Below, in pieces: positions 26,966-35,486 of a stretch of 64,000 nucleotides of DNA. The notes under the pieces were generated by a model. It did not search any database. It was not told the origin of the DNA and was given only the letters and a program-made list of their open reading frames with translations. Both the position numbers and the translations under genes were made by a program. Within the stretch, counting starts at the first letter, position 1. Every line of letters starts with the position of its first letter. Source of the DNA: Methanomassiliicoccales archaeon (GTDB lineage: Archaea > Thermoplasmatota > Thermoplasmata > Methanomassiliicoccales > JACIVX01); contig JAWCLO010000003.1 of the NCBI GenBank assembly GCA_038850735.1, positions 1-64,000 on the forward strand, read 5' to 3'.

Positions 26966-28381
26966 ATGAAGGATCAGAGAATCGATGCGATTTTCAATCC
27001 CAAATCAGTCGCGCTCATCGGAGCTTCAAGCAAGGAAGGTAAAATGGGATACGTGTTCGCCAAGAACATCACAGGAGGCTATCAAGGAAAAATATACATG
27101 GTCAACCCATCAGAAGACCAAATCTTTGGATACAAGTGTTATCCCGATGTCAAATCGGTTCCAGATAAGATTGATCTCGCCGTAATCGTTATCCCTGCAA
27201 AGGCTGTGCCAAAAGTCATGGAGGAGCTTGCTCAGAAAGGGACAAGGGCTGCAGTTGTGATTACTGCGGGATTCAGCGAAGCAGGACCAGAAGGCAAGAA
27301 GCTTGAAGAGGATATGATGGAAGCAGCGAATAAAGGGAATATTAAGGTGGTAGGACCGAATTGTTTTGGAATTTACAATTGCAACATCGGACTGAATGCC
27401 TCTCTTGGTGTTGGAACACCGCCGCGAGGTGGGGATATATCATTTGTAACCCAATCTGGCGCCTACGGAATGGCGATTTTCGCATCTGCACTTGATCATC
27501 ACATGAAGTTCGCCAAAATCATGGCGCACGGCAACAAAGCAGGCATCGAAGATTACGAAATTCTAAGGTACTTGGGCGATGATGATGAAACGAGGGTTAT
27601 TTGCCTATTCCTCGAATCGGTTAATAAGGGAAGAGAATTCTTTGAGGAGGCAAAAAGAATAACGCCAAAGAAACCCATCGTGGCGACAAAAACAGGAAGG
27701 ACTGCTGGAGCGGCGAGAGCTGCAGCTTCACACACTGCAGCACTGGCAGGATCATTTACAGCGTATAAAGCGGCCTTCAAGCAGTCAGGGATCATTTTCG
27801 CAAGAAATGGTATTGACCTTATTAATATCGCAAAGGGGCTTGATTGGCAACCACTACCGAAGGGGCCTCGTGTTGGCATCATAACAAATTCTGGCGGAAC
27901 GGGAGTGGAATTGGCAGATCTTTGCGAAGAGGAAGGTCTCATCATTCCAGAGTTGACCGAAGAAACTCAGCGCAAGATTCGGGAATTAATACCTCCATAT
28001 GCGAGCGCAAAGAATCCTATTGATATGACGCCAATATGGCCTAGGTTCGTCGAACTCTATTCTCAACTTATCAAGATACTTTATGAATCGGATGAAGTTG
28101 ACATTATAATTCCAATCATACTTCAGCGTGCGGCAATGATGCCAGAAGTTTGCAAAGCAGTTGCGGACAGAGTCAATGAGTGTCTTCGATCAGGATTGGA
28201 GAAACCCACCTATGTTTGCTGGGTGTCTGTCAGAAATGCTCTTGAAAACATGGATTATCTTCAAAAAAGCAGCGTCCCGTGCTTTGACTGGCCTGAAAGA
28301 ACAGCAAGGGCGGTGGGCGCAATCTATGAGTATGTTCAATTCCTGCAGCGCAGGAGAATCCACATCCACAAGGAGGCTTAG
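26966..28381 (+). CDS. ADP-forming acyl-CoA synthetase, alpha subunit
   Basis: This 471-residue protein is homologous to the alpha subunit of ADP-forming acetyl-CoA synthetase, which makes ATP from an acyl-CoA, ADP and phosphate. It has an N-terminal CoA-binding Rossmann domain (FNPKSVALIGASS, VNPSE), VGPNCFGIYN, and SQSGAYGMAIF. The phospho-histidine lies in RAAASHTAALAGS. The ATG at 26966 follows AAGGGGTG. The ATP-grasp beta subunit follows after two bases, so the operon encodes the full enzyme. Substrate is unknown; the preceding CoA genes suggest an organic acid released from an unusual acyl-CoA. Confidence 0.88.
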   Translation: MKDQRIDAIFNPKSVALIGASSKEGKMGYVFAKNITGGYQGKIYMVNPSEDQIFGYKCYPDVKSVPDKIDLAVIVIPAKAVPKVMEELAQKGTRAAVVITAGFSEAGPEGKKLEEDMMEAANKGNIKVVGPNCFGIYNCNIGLNASLGVGTPPRGGDISFVTQSGAYGMAIFASALDHHMKFAKIMAHGNKAGIEDYEILRYLGDDDETRVICLFLESVNKGREFFEEAKRITPKKPIVATKTGRTAGAARAAASHTAALAGSFTAYKAAFKQSGIIFARNGIDLINIAKGLDWQPLPKGPRVGIITNSGGTGVELADLCEEEGLIIPELTEETQRKIRELIPPYASAKNPIDMTPIWPRFVELYSQLIKILYESDEVDIIIPIILQRAAMMPEVCKAVADRVNECLRSGLEKPTYVCWVSVRNALENMDYLQKSSVPCFDWPERTARAVGAIYEYVQFLQRRRIHIHKEA

Positions 28382-28383
28382 CT

Positions 28384-29091
28384 TTGAAAGCCGAAGCAGC
28401 GCGATTGATAAGGAATGTGCTTGACGAAGGAAGAACGATTCTTTTGGAGCACGAGGCTAAGGCGGTTCTGGAATCATATGGTATTCCCTCAACTAAAGAG
28501 ATCTTGTGCAAGAATGTTGAAGAAGCAATACAGGCAGCTGAGCTGATCGGATATCCGGTTGTGATGAAAATAGTGTCCCCCCAGATCGTCCACAAGACGG
28601 AATTTGGAGGGGTGAAACTGAATATTCGTTCGACCGAAGATGTGAAGTCATCGTTCGAAGACATGATTTCGAGAATTAAAAGGACGCTTGGAAATTTTGA
28701 CTTTCGAGGGGTTCTGATTTCTGAGACCAGCAGAGGTCATGAACTGATAGTAGGATCAATGAAGGATCCTCAATTTGGCCAGATGATTATGCTTGGCACG
28801 GGTGGAGTCAACGTTGAGGTTTTCAAGGACGTATCGTATCGATTAGCGCCGGTGGATGAAATTGACGCACTCGAAATGCTTTCGGAGCTGAAAGGTAAGC
28901 GTTTGCTCGACGGCTATAGAGGGATGGAGAAGGCAAATATTGATGCAATAGTGTCGATGTTAATAAATGTCTCGCACATTCTCGTTGATTTCAGTGAAAT
29001 ATACGAAATGGATCTTAATCCTGTTTTTGCAAACTCAAAGGGCGTAGTGGTGGCGGATGCAAGGATAATTTTGAGTAAGGATACATCCTAA
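28384..29091 (+). CDS. ADP-forming acyl-CoA synthetase, beta (ATP-grasp) subunit
   Basis: This 235-residue ATP-grasp subunit binds ADP/ATP and receives the phosphate from the alpha subunit histidine. Visible blocks are EHEAKAVLESYGIP, PVVMKIVSPQIVHKTEFGGV, HELIVGSMKDPQFGQMI with GTGGVNVEVF, and the C-terminal EMDLNPVF. Length matches the separate beta subunits of archaeal ACD. It begins with TTG at 28384, two bases after the alpha stop. It is the last gene of the operon; about 130 bases follow before the methyltransferase cluster. Confidence 0.88.
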   Translation: MKAEAARLIRNVLDEGRTILLEHEAKAVLESYGIPSTKEILCKNVEEAIQAAELIGYPVVMKIVSPQIVHKTEFGGVKLNIRSTEDVKSSFEDMISRIKRTLGNFDFRGVLISETSRGHELIVGSMKDPQFGQMIMLGTGGVNVEVFKDVSYRLAPVDEIDALEMLSELKGKRLLDGYRGMEKANIDAIVSMLINVSHILVDFSEIYEMDLNPVFANSKGVVVADARIILSKDTS

Positions 29092-29165
29092 CTTCTTCTA
29101 CTAATTTCGTTATTCGCCATTATTTTTTCAAAAATGACTAAATGCGATGTGATTTTTGAAGCAAG

Positions 29166-29176
29166 TATATATAAAG
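29166..29176 (+). promoter_or_regulatory. TATA box of the methyltransferase cluster
   Basis: TATATATAAAG lies 44-54 bases before the ATG at 29220, among the best TATA matches in the window. A transcript would start near 29200. A strong GGGGGG ribosome site lies before the start codon at about 29202-29209. Confidence 0.6.
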
Positions 29177-29219
29177 TAGTTAAGAGTATAAAAAATAACA
29201 TAGGGGGGTTTGGTCAAAA

Positions 29220-30272
29220 ATGGAAATGACACCTATGCAGAGGTTTGAAGCGGCCCTGAATTTTGAGACGCCCGATTATGTCCCTGTATCGCTTTTTGGC
29301 GGAATTTTTGAAGTGCATTTTGTACCGGGAATGGATGTTGTAAGGTACGGTACAAGCGGTGCGAACATGGCAAAGGCTCATATCGCCTTCTATGAGCACG
29401 TTGGAGGGGACACAATCTACTGTCTTTCAGACATGGGGCTGATCGTTCAGGGTTGGGGAGTAAGAATGAAGCTTCCGGCAGAGCCTGATATTCACATGGC
29501 TCTTGGGAAGTTTCCTGTGAAGGAACCTGGTGATTGGGAGAAGCTAGAGCCACTAGACCCAAAAGTAGACGGAAGGATGAGATTGTATCTGGATGCTTGT
29601 GCAATATGCAGTGAAAAGTATGGTGATAGAGTACCTATTGGCGTGTCTATGCCGAGTCCTTTAACAACGACAACACACGTATGTTCAATGGAAGACACGC
29701 TTATGCATATGATTACAGATCCTGACGCTCTAAAAAAAGGTCTTAAGGCAATTACAGAGACCGTGGCAGCTTTTATCAATGCCTGTGTTGATAATGGTGC
29801 ATATTTTGCTGGTTATCTTACGACGCGCGCGAGCAAGGAAATTACCACCGTTGAACAATACAGAGAGTTTGGGGCGCCATACGACGAAGAGGTCTTCAAG
29901 AAAACCCCAGCAATGGTTCATGTACCGCATATCTGTGGCGTAGAGCCAATGTTTGAGATAATTGATGATTACAGGAGAAAATTCAAAAATGTCAAGGCCA
30001 TCTCATGGTGGGACAGAGGTGCGAAGCCAAATCTATCAGAAGCCAAGGCCACTTATGGCAAGCATCTTGCACTTATGGCAGGGATCGATCATACGAATAC
30101 CCTTGTAACGGGAACGCCTGATGATGTTGCAGCTGAAATCAAGGACGCCTGCGAGAAGGCAAAGCATGGAAGCGGTTTCGTTCTTGCTCCTGGTTGTGAA
30201 GTTTCTCCAAAGACTCCTTGGCACAATATGCGAGCGGCTATCAATGCGGCAAGAAGGTATGGAAAGTACTAG
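29220..30272 (+). CDS. UroD-family corrinoid methyltransferase (MtoB/MtbA-like), copy 1
   Basis: This 350-residue TIM-barrel protein belongs to the uroporphyrinogen decarboxylase superfamily, in the branch of cobalamin-dependent methyltransferases (MtaA, MtbA, CmuA, MtvB/MtoB). The zinc ligands of that branch are present: His and Cys in VPHICGVEP and Cys in LAPGCEVSP. The corrinoid protein gene follows after about 120 bases, and a paralogue sharing KEPxDWEKLxPLDPxVDGR and THVCxME blocks lies beyond it. It could take a methyl group from a substrate or pass it from the corrinoid to an acceptor; sequence does not decide. A true UroD is excluded by the metal site. Confidence 0.83.
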   Translation: MEMTPMQRFEAALNFETPDYVPVSLFGGIFEVHFVPGMDVVRYGTSGANMAKAHIAFYEHVGGDTIYCLSDMGLIVQGWGVRMKLPAEPDIHMALGKFPVKEPGDWEKLEPLDPKVDGRMRLYLDACAICSEKYGDRVPIGVSMPSPLTTTTHVCSMEDTLMHMITDPDALKKGLKAITETVAAFINACVDNGAYFAGYLTTRASKEITTVEQYREFGAPYDEEVFKKTPAMVHVPHICGVEPMFEIIDDYRRKFKNVKAISWWDRGAKPNLSEAKATYGKHLALMAGIDHTNTLVTGTPDDVAAEIKDACEKAKHGSGFVLAPGCEVSPKTPWHNMRAAINAARRYGKY

Positions 30273-30391
30273 GAGCGCAAGAAACTCTTTCATTTTTCTA
30301 TATTTGTAAGCCACCAGAACGAAGCATTGGAAATTGAATATGTATTGAGTTGCGAGGATGCGATCGAATTGGGATAAGGCGGTGTAATGTG

Positions 30392-31054
30392 ATGAATGAA
30401 GATCAATATAAAATGGCATATGAATGTGTCGTTAATGGAAAGGTTGGGGAAGCCCAGAAGATCGGCGAGATGCTGAAAGCAGCTGGGATAGACAGTAAAG
30501 AGGTTGGAAAGGTTCTAATCGATGCGATGAATGTTGTTGGTCATAAATATAGAGAAAGAGAAATAGCGCTGCCTCAATTGATATTAGCCACACACTCATT
30601 TAAAAAGATGTTGCTACCATATGTGATGGAGACAAAAGGCGAAGCTGGTACGGTGGTCATTGGCGTGGCGCAAAATGATATTCATGACATTGGAAAGAAC
30701 CTTGTTGTTGGAATGTTGCAGGTATATGGCTACAAGGTTCATGATTTGGGAAAGGATGTGCCACTCGACAAATTCATTGAGGCCGCAAAACAACACAATG
30801 CAAATATCGTAGGAGCGGGAACGCTTTTGACAGCAACGATGCCAGAGCTCGAGGTTATTCTCACTAAGTTGAAGGATGCCGGCTTGAAAGAGAAAGTAAA
30901 GTACATGGTGGGAGGTGCACCTGTCACCGTCACATTTGCCAAGAGAATAGGAGCTGATGGCTACGCTGCGGACGCAGTCTTAGCCGTTGAGATGGTTTCA
31001 GAATTGATGAAAGGCAATCAGTGCTATCTCGCAGCTCGGCAGGACAAGGACTGA
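30392..31054 (+). CDS. Corrinoid (methyl-carrier) protein, MtoC/MttC-like
   Basis: This 220-residue protein has a four-helix N-terminal cap and a C-terminal B12-binding Rossmann domain. The cobalt ligand histidine is in NDIHDIGKNLV (D-x-H-x-x-G), followed by VGAGTLLTATMPE and the MVGGAPVT loop. It carries the methyl group on cobalt between two methyltransferases. The start is the ATG at 30392 (MNEDQYKMAYEC); the frame is open about 14 codons upstream. Its stop lies about 30 bases before the second methyltransferase start, and the two flanking UroD-family genes are its evident partners. Confidence 0.9.
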   Translation: MNEDQYKMAYECVVNGKVGEAQKIGEMLKAAGIDSKEVGKVLIDAMNVVGHKYREREIALPQLILATHSFKKMLLPYVMETKGEAGTVVIGVAQNDIHDIGKNLVVGMLQVYGYKVHDLGKDVPLDKFIEAAKQHNANIVGAGTLLTATMPELEVILTKLKDAGLKEKVKYMVGGAPVTVTFAKRIGADGYAADAVLAVEMVSELMKGNQCYLAARQDKD

Positions 31055-31086
31055 AATTGATACTAATGTGTGGAGTGGAACCTCTT

Positions 31087-32127
31087 ATGAATTCAAGAAA
31101 CAGGGTACATGCTGCCCTTGCGATGGAGTCTCCCGATCGCATTCCAGTATGCGGCATGGGTTGGACGATTGGGGCAATTGCTGGAAAATATCCAACAAAA
31201 GAATATGCACAAAATGGCGAGAAGATGGCCAAAGGGCAAATTGCGTTTTGGGAATCAACCGGTGTGGACATACTAAATCCCACATCTGATATGGGACAAT
31301 TAGCAGAGGGGTGGGGTGTGAGAATGCGATATGAAGCCGACCTAACACCAATGCTCCATGAATTTGCGGTGAAGGAACCTGAAGATTGGGAAAAATTGAA
31401 ACCACTAGATCCCAGGGTTGATGGGAGAATGCATGTTACTATAAAAGCCGTAGATATGATCAGAAAATCTCTCGGAGACAAAGTCGCCATCATGCCTTAC
31501 GTTCCCAGTCCATTGACATCCGCAACTCATGTTTGCAATATGGAACAGGTTATGATGGATATACTTCTCAATCCCGATTTACTCCACGTGGGATTGAAAA
31601 CTATGTCCGAAACCATCATTGCTTATATGGATGAGATCATCGATGCTGGGGCAGATGGTGCTCTTTTTGCTACCACGCGAGCATCTGGTGAAATCACAAC
31701 TATAGACCAGTATAAGGAATTTGGCGAGAAGTATGATCGCCTAGTTCTCTCTTCGGTGAAAAAGCAAGATGGTCTAAATATTTTGCATGTCTGCGGTGTG
31801 GAACCTCATTTTTCACTACTTGCTGAGTATAAAAATGCAAACGGAATAAACTGGTGGGATAGAGGAAGTACTCTTGATCTGGCAACAGCAAAGAGAGAAT
31901 ATGGAAGCAGGGTATGCCTTGTTGGTGGTGTCGATCAAACAACCACGCTGATACTCGAAGATTCTCATTCAGTTGAGCAGGAATCGAAAGATGCCATCGA
32001 TAAAGGATTTGCAGACGGCAGAGGTATGATACTCTCGCCTGGTTGTGAAATTTCGCCGAATACTCCCTTGGAAAATATCAAAGCCATGGTAAGGGCGGCT
32101 GAATTGTATGGAAGGAGAAAAAATTGA
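31087..32127 (+). CDS. UroD-family corrinoid methyltransferase (MtoB/MtbA-like), copy 2
   Basis: This 346-residue paralogue of the protein at 29220 keeps the zinc ligands (ILHVCGVEP and LSPGCEISP). The two share long blocks over their whole length, such as EGWGVRM, SPLTxxTHVC and TTRASxEITT, so they come from a duplication. Substrate pocket residues differ, which would allow one to act on the methyl donor and the other on the acceptor. The ATG at 31087 (MNSRNRVHAAL) aligns with the start of copy 1 and follows GGAG. Earlier in-frame starts overlap the corrinoid gene. Confidence 0.82.
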   Translation: MNSRNRVHAALAMESPDRIPVCGMGWTIGAIAGKYPTKEYAQNGEKMAKGQIAFWESTGVDILNPTSDMGQLAEGWGVRMRYEADLTPMLHEFAVKEPEDWEKLKPLDPRVDGRMHVTIKAVDMIRKSLGDKVAIMPYVPSPLTSATHVCNMEQVMMDILLNPDLLHVGLKTMSETIIAYMDEIIDAGADGALFATTRASGEITTIDQYKEFGEKYDRLVLSSVKKQDGLNILHVCGVEPHFSLLAEYKNANGINWWDRGSTLDLATAKREYGSRVCLVGGVDQTTTLILEDSHSVEQESKDAIDKGFADGRGMILSPGCEISPNTPLENIKAMVRAAELYGRRKN

Positions 32128-32159
32128 ATCATTCATGAAGGGAAGGAGGATTGGTGTTG

Positions 32160-33806
32160 ATGAGTAATAAGAAAGGAACTGATTGTCTAGGCATCTCTCT
32201 TGATGCTGCGATACTAAACGCCACGGTGATCACCGTGGATGATAAAATGTCAAAGGCGGAAGCCGTGGGTATACTCAACGGTCGAATCGCCGCCGTTGGA
32301 ACCAATGAAGAAATAAAGCCAATGATTGGAAAAAATACCAAGGTGATAGACGCCAAAGGAAAAACTGTCGTTCCGGGCTTCCATGATTCGCATATGCATC
32401 CACTGCTCGTAGGTCATTTTGCGAGAGGTGTGCATCTTACTGACGTCAAAGATATACCAGAAATGCTTGAACGGATAAAGGAAAAGGTAAAGGAAACGCC
32501 GAAAGGTGAGATGGTTCTGGGGTTTGGGTGGAATCAAGAACGCATGGCAGAAAGACGTTACCCAACAAGATGGGAAGTAGATAGCGTGGCACCCGATCAT
32601 CCCGTGTTTCTTATTCACTGGAATGCGCACATTTACCTAATCAATACCATGCTCATGAAGCAGAAAGGAATTACGCGTGACACGCCTGATCCGCCAGGAG
32701 GAACTATTGTTAAAGATGAGAAGGGTGAACCAACGGGTGTGTTGCTTGAAAATGCGATTGATCTCATAGCCCCCGGTTTTCTCGAAACAGGTGCTGGCTT
32801 GTTCAGTTACGAGCAAAGCAAGGCAGCCCTGAAGTTTTGCGTAGATAGAGCTGCAGAATGGGGTCTTACCTCAATTGTTGACATACTTGCTGGTGATGCG
32901 CAGGTGAAAGCATACCAAGAGCTTGAAGCAGAGGGTAATTTGCCCGTTCGCGTTAACTTCTATCTTGGCTACCAGTATTTGGATTACCTCATCAAGACGG
33001 GTATAATGAGCGGTTTTGGGACTAGCAAGGTCAGACTGGCAGGGGCGAAAATGATCGTTGACGGATCGCTAAGTAGTCACACTGCCGCATTGAGATTACC
33101 GTATGTTGATATGCCAGAAACAAAGGGAGTCATGCGGGTTGAGCCCGAAGAGATTCATGCTTTCGTGGATAAAGCGACCAAACATGGAATTAGAGTAGAT
33201 ATTCATGCTTTAGGCGATGCCGCTATTGAAACTGTTCTGAAAATATTCCGCGAAACGCTTGGGAAATATAAAGTCAGAGATCCGAGATTTAAGATCAGTC
33301 ACTGCATAATACATGCACCAGATCTCATCAGGCAATTCAAGGAAATGAATATAATTGCCAACGTTCAACCCGTATTTGTAATGAAAGGCCAACATTGGAT
33401 ACCGAGACTCGTTGGCCCAGAAAGGGAAAAGTATGCTCATCCTTACAGATCGATGATGGAGGCCGGCATCCACATGTGTTCAGGAACAGATGCACCCATA
33501 GAGACGATGAACCCGATTATGAATATATATGCGGCTGCAGTGCGGAAAGATCCGCAAGGTGTTCCAGAAGGTGGATGGCATCCAGAGCAGTGTGTGCCTG
33601 TGGAGCAAGCATTACGAATGGTGACCATTGAAGGAGCGTACGCAACAGGGGAAGAAAAGGTTAAAGGATCCATTGAAGTAGGAAAATACGCTGATCTTGT
33701 GATACTAACCGACAACCCTCTTGAAGTCAAGCCAGACGACATCAAGAATATCAAAGTGCTTCTCACGATGGTTGGTGGCGATGTAGTATATTCGAAAATG
33801 GCATAG
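32160..33806 (+). CDS. Amidohydrolase family 3 (YtcJ/NfdA-like)
   Basis: This metal-dependent hydrolase of about 548 residues has an amidohydrolase TIM barrel. Ligands are visible in PGFHDSHMHP, DIHALGDAAIE, SHCIIHAP and GTDAPIETMNP; the flanking beta-sandwich (GRIAAVGTNEEI and GKYADLVILTDN) is present at both ends. Relatives hydrolyse N-substituted formamides, imides or esters, and many are unassigned. The ATG at 32160 lies ten bases after AGGAGG. The gene follows the second methyltransferase by about 30 bases, so it is probably in the same operon and may release or trim the substrate. Confidence 0.82.
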   Translation: MSNKKGTDCLGISLDAAILNATVITVDDKMSKAEAVGILNGRIAAVGTNEEIKPMIGKNTKVIDAKGKTVVPGFHDSHMHPLLVGHFARGVHLTDVKDIPEMLERIKEKVKETPKGEMVLGFGWNQERMAERRYPTRWEVDSVAPDHPVFLIHWNAHIYLINTMLMKQKGITRDTPDPPGGTIVKDEKGEPTGVLLENAIDLIAPGFLETGAGLFSYEQSKAALKFCVDRAAEWGLTSIVDILAGDAQVKAYQELEAEGNLPVRVNFYLGYQYLDYLIKTGIMSGFGTSKVRLAGAKMIVDGSLSSHTAALRLPYVDMPETKGVMRVEPEEIHAFVDKATKHGIRVDIHALGDAAIETVLKIFRETLGKYKVRDPRFKISHCIIHAPDLIRQFKEMNIIANVQPVFVMKGQHWIPRLVGPEREKYAHPYRSMMEAGIHMCSGTDAPIETMNPIMNIYAAAVRKDPQGVPEGGWHPEQCVPVEQALRMVTIEGAYATGEEKVKGSIEVGKYADLVILTDNPLEVKPDDIKNIKVLLTMVGGDVVYSKMA

Positions 33807-33927
33807 AGGGCTCATACATGAGCGAAAATGTCGTGTTTCCTAAATTCCGAATTTGAACCGACGTAAGGAAGCAAAATTATATGGGTTAAGTGTCAAGTTC
33901 TGGAAAGAAAACAGACGGAGGATATAA

Positions 33928-35271
33928 ATGTCAGAGGAGAAGCTTAACCGAATTTCAATCGTCGTTGAGCCACCAGGTCCAAAAGCAAAAGAAATTATCG
34001 AAAGAGACAAAAAGTATCTGGCTACAACAAACAAAGTTATACCTGTTGTCGCAAAGCGGGGTCAGGGATCCTATGTGGAGGATGTTGATGGAAATGTCTA
34101 TCTTGATTTTCAGTCTGGAATAGCCGTCAACAATACGGGACATTGCCATCCAAAGGTCGTGGAAGCTGTACGGAGGCAGGTCGGAGAGCTTATCCATTTT
34201 CCTGGTATACTTCTTTCTCAAAATATCGAAGGCGAAGTGGCTAAAAAATTAAACGAAATTACACCAGGAGATTTCGTGAAAAAGGTCTACTTCATGTGTA
34301 GCGGTGCTGGCGCAATTGACTCAGCTATAAAGGTTGCAAGATGGGCAACTGGAAGACCAAGGAACATAGCATTTATTGGTGCCTTTCATGGAAAATCCAT
34401 TGGAGCGTTGAGTCTCACGGCAAGCAGGACCGCTTATCGGAAAGGATTTTTCCCAGAAATGCCAGGGGTTCTGCATGTACCATTTGCTTATTGCTATAGG
34501 TGCCCGTACAAAATGTCGTACCCAGAATGTGATATTTACTGTGCCAAGATCCTTGATGAACTTTACCTCCAAAAGTTTATTCCACCTGAAGAGGTTGCTG
34601 CAATATTTGTCGAACCAATCCAGGGCGAAGGTGGTTATATAGTCCCTCCGCTTCCCTGGATGAAGGAGATAAAGAAAATTTGTGAAAAATATGGAATTCT
34701 CTTTGTTGCCGATGAAGTTCAATCTGGATTTGGAAGAACGGGCAAGTGGTTTGCGATTGAGCACTTCGATGTAGTCCCTGATATCATGGTTGTGGCAAAA
34801 GGAATCGCTTCTGGTCTGCCAATGAGTGCATGCATTTTCAATGAGAAGTACGATATCAAACAGCCTGGTGCTCATGCTACGACATTTGGCGGCAACCCTG
34901 TTACCTGTGCTGCTGCCCTTGCGACAATCGAAGCAATCGAAGAGGAAGGTATGCTGGAAAACGCAACAAAGCAAGGGACTTACATGCTGAAGCGTTTGAA
35001 TGAAATGAAAGAGAATTACGAAATCCTAGGCGATGTGCGCGGCATAGGGCTTATGACAGCTATCGAAATCGTGAAGGACAAGAAATCAAAAGCACCAGCT
35101 CCTGATGAACGCAATAAGATATGCATCGATGCAATGAAGAGAGGGCTTCTCATATTGTTCTGCGGTCCAAGCAGTATACGAATCATTCCGCCACTGAATA
35201 TTAAGAGAGAAGAGATTGATATTGCGATGGAGATTGTGGATCAGTTGTTAAAGGAAAACGACAAACGCTAG
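33928..35271 (+). CDS. Class III aminotransferase (4-aminobutyrate aminotransferase-like)
   Basis: This 447-residue PLP enzyme has FQSGIAVNNTGHCHP, FMCSGAGAIDSAIK, FHGKSIGALSLT, the cofactor Asp in VADEVQSGFGRTG and the Schiff-base lysine in VVAKGIASGLP. A Cys-rich insert (CYRCPYKMSYPECDIYC) occurs in archaeal relatives, including broad-specificity racemases and omega-aminotransferases of Thermococcales. The substrate is an amino acid, omega-amino acid or diamine, undecided. A GGAGGATATAA ribosome site precedes the ATG. It ends the methyltransferase cluster and is followed by T-runs. Confidence 0.87.
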   Translation: MSEEKLNRISIVVEPPGPKAKEIIERDKKYLATTNKVIPVVAKRGQGSYVEDVDGNVYLDFQSGIAVNNTGHCHPKVVEAVRRQVGELIHFPGILLSQNIEGEVAKKLNEITPGDFVKKVYFMCSGAGAIDSAIKVARWATGRPRNIAFIGAFHGKSIGALSLTASRTAYRKGFFPEMPGVLHVPFAYCYRCPYKMSYPECDIYCAKILDELYLQKFIPPEEVAAIFVEPIQGEGGYIVPPLPWMKEIKKICEKYGILFVADEVQSGFGRTGKWFAIEHFDVVPDIMVVAKGIASGLPMSACIFNEKYDIKQPGAHATTFGGNPVTCAAALATIEAIEEEGMLENATKQGTYMLKRLNEMKENYEILGDVRGIGLMTAIEIVKDKKSKAPAPDERNKICIDAMKRGLLILFCGPSSIRIIPPLNIKREEIDIAMEIVDQLLKENDKR

Positions 35272-35272
35272 T

Positions 35273-35306
35273 TTTTTTCTAAAAACTTTATTTCTTTTTT
35301 TCGATT
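35273..35306 (+). terminator. Poly-T terminator after the aminotransferase
   Basis: Two T-runs of seven bases (about 35273-35279 and 35298-35304) follow the stop codon directly. T-rich runs of this kind end archaeal transcripts. The next gene is on the opposite strand and ends about 180 bases further on. Confidence 0.5.
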
Positions 35307-35486
35307 ATCGTTAATGACGAGAATTTCCATTTTTGAATTCATATAAGCGCATCGAATATAATCATCAAAATACTCATTCATTTAATAAGCTGATAACGAC
35401 TGGAGAATGTCGAACAATCATCTCAAATAAGTCGCTTTATGAAAAAGGGAATGAAATGGAAGAGAGGCAAAATCTATGATTATGGC

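Noticed and set aside
29220-32127. Methylamine methyltransferase system with pyrrolysine
   Set aside because: No MtmB, MtbB or MttB gene and no in-frame TAG read-through is seen; both methyltransferases are UroD-family.
34321-34974. Long minus-strand frame (217 codons) inside the class III aminotransferase gene
   Set aside because: It lies wholly opposite a well-supported gene with clear motifs, and its translation shows no domain.
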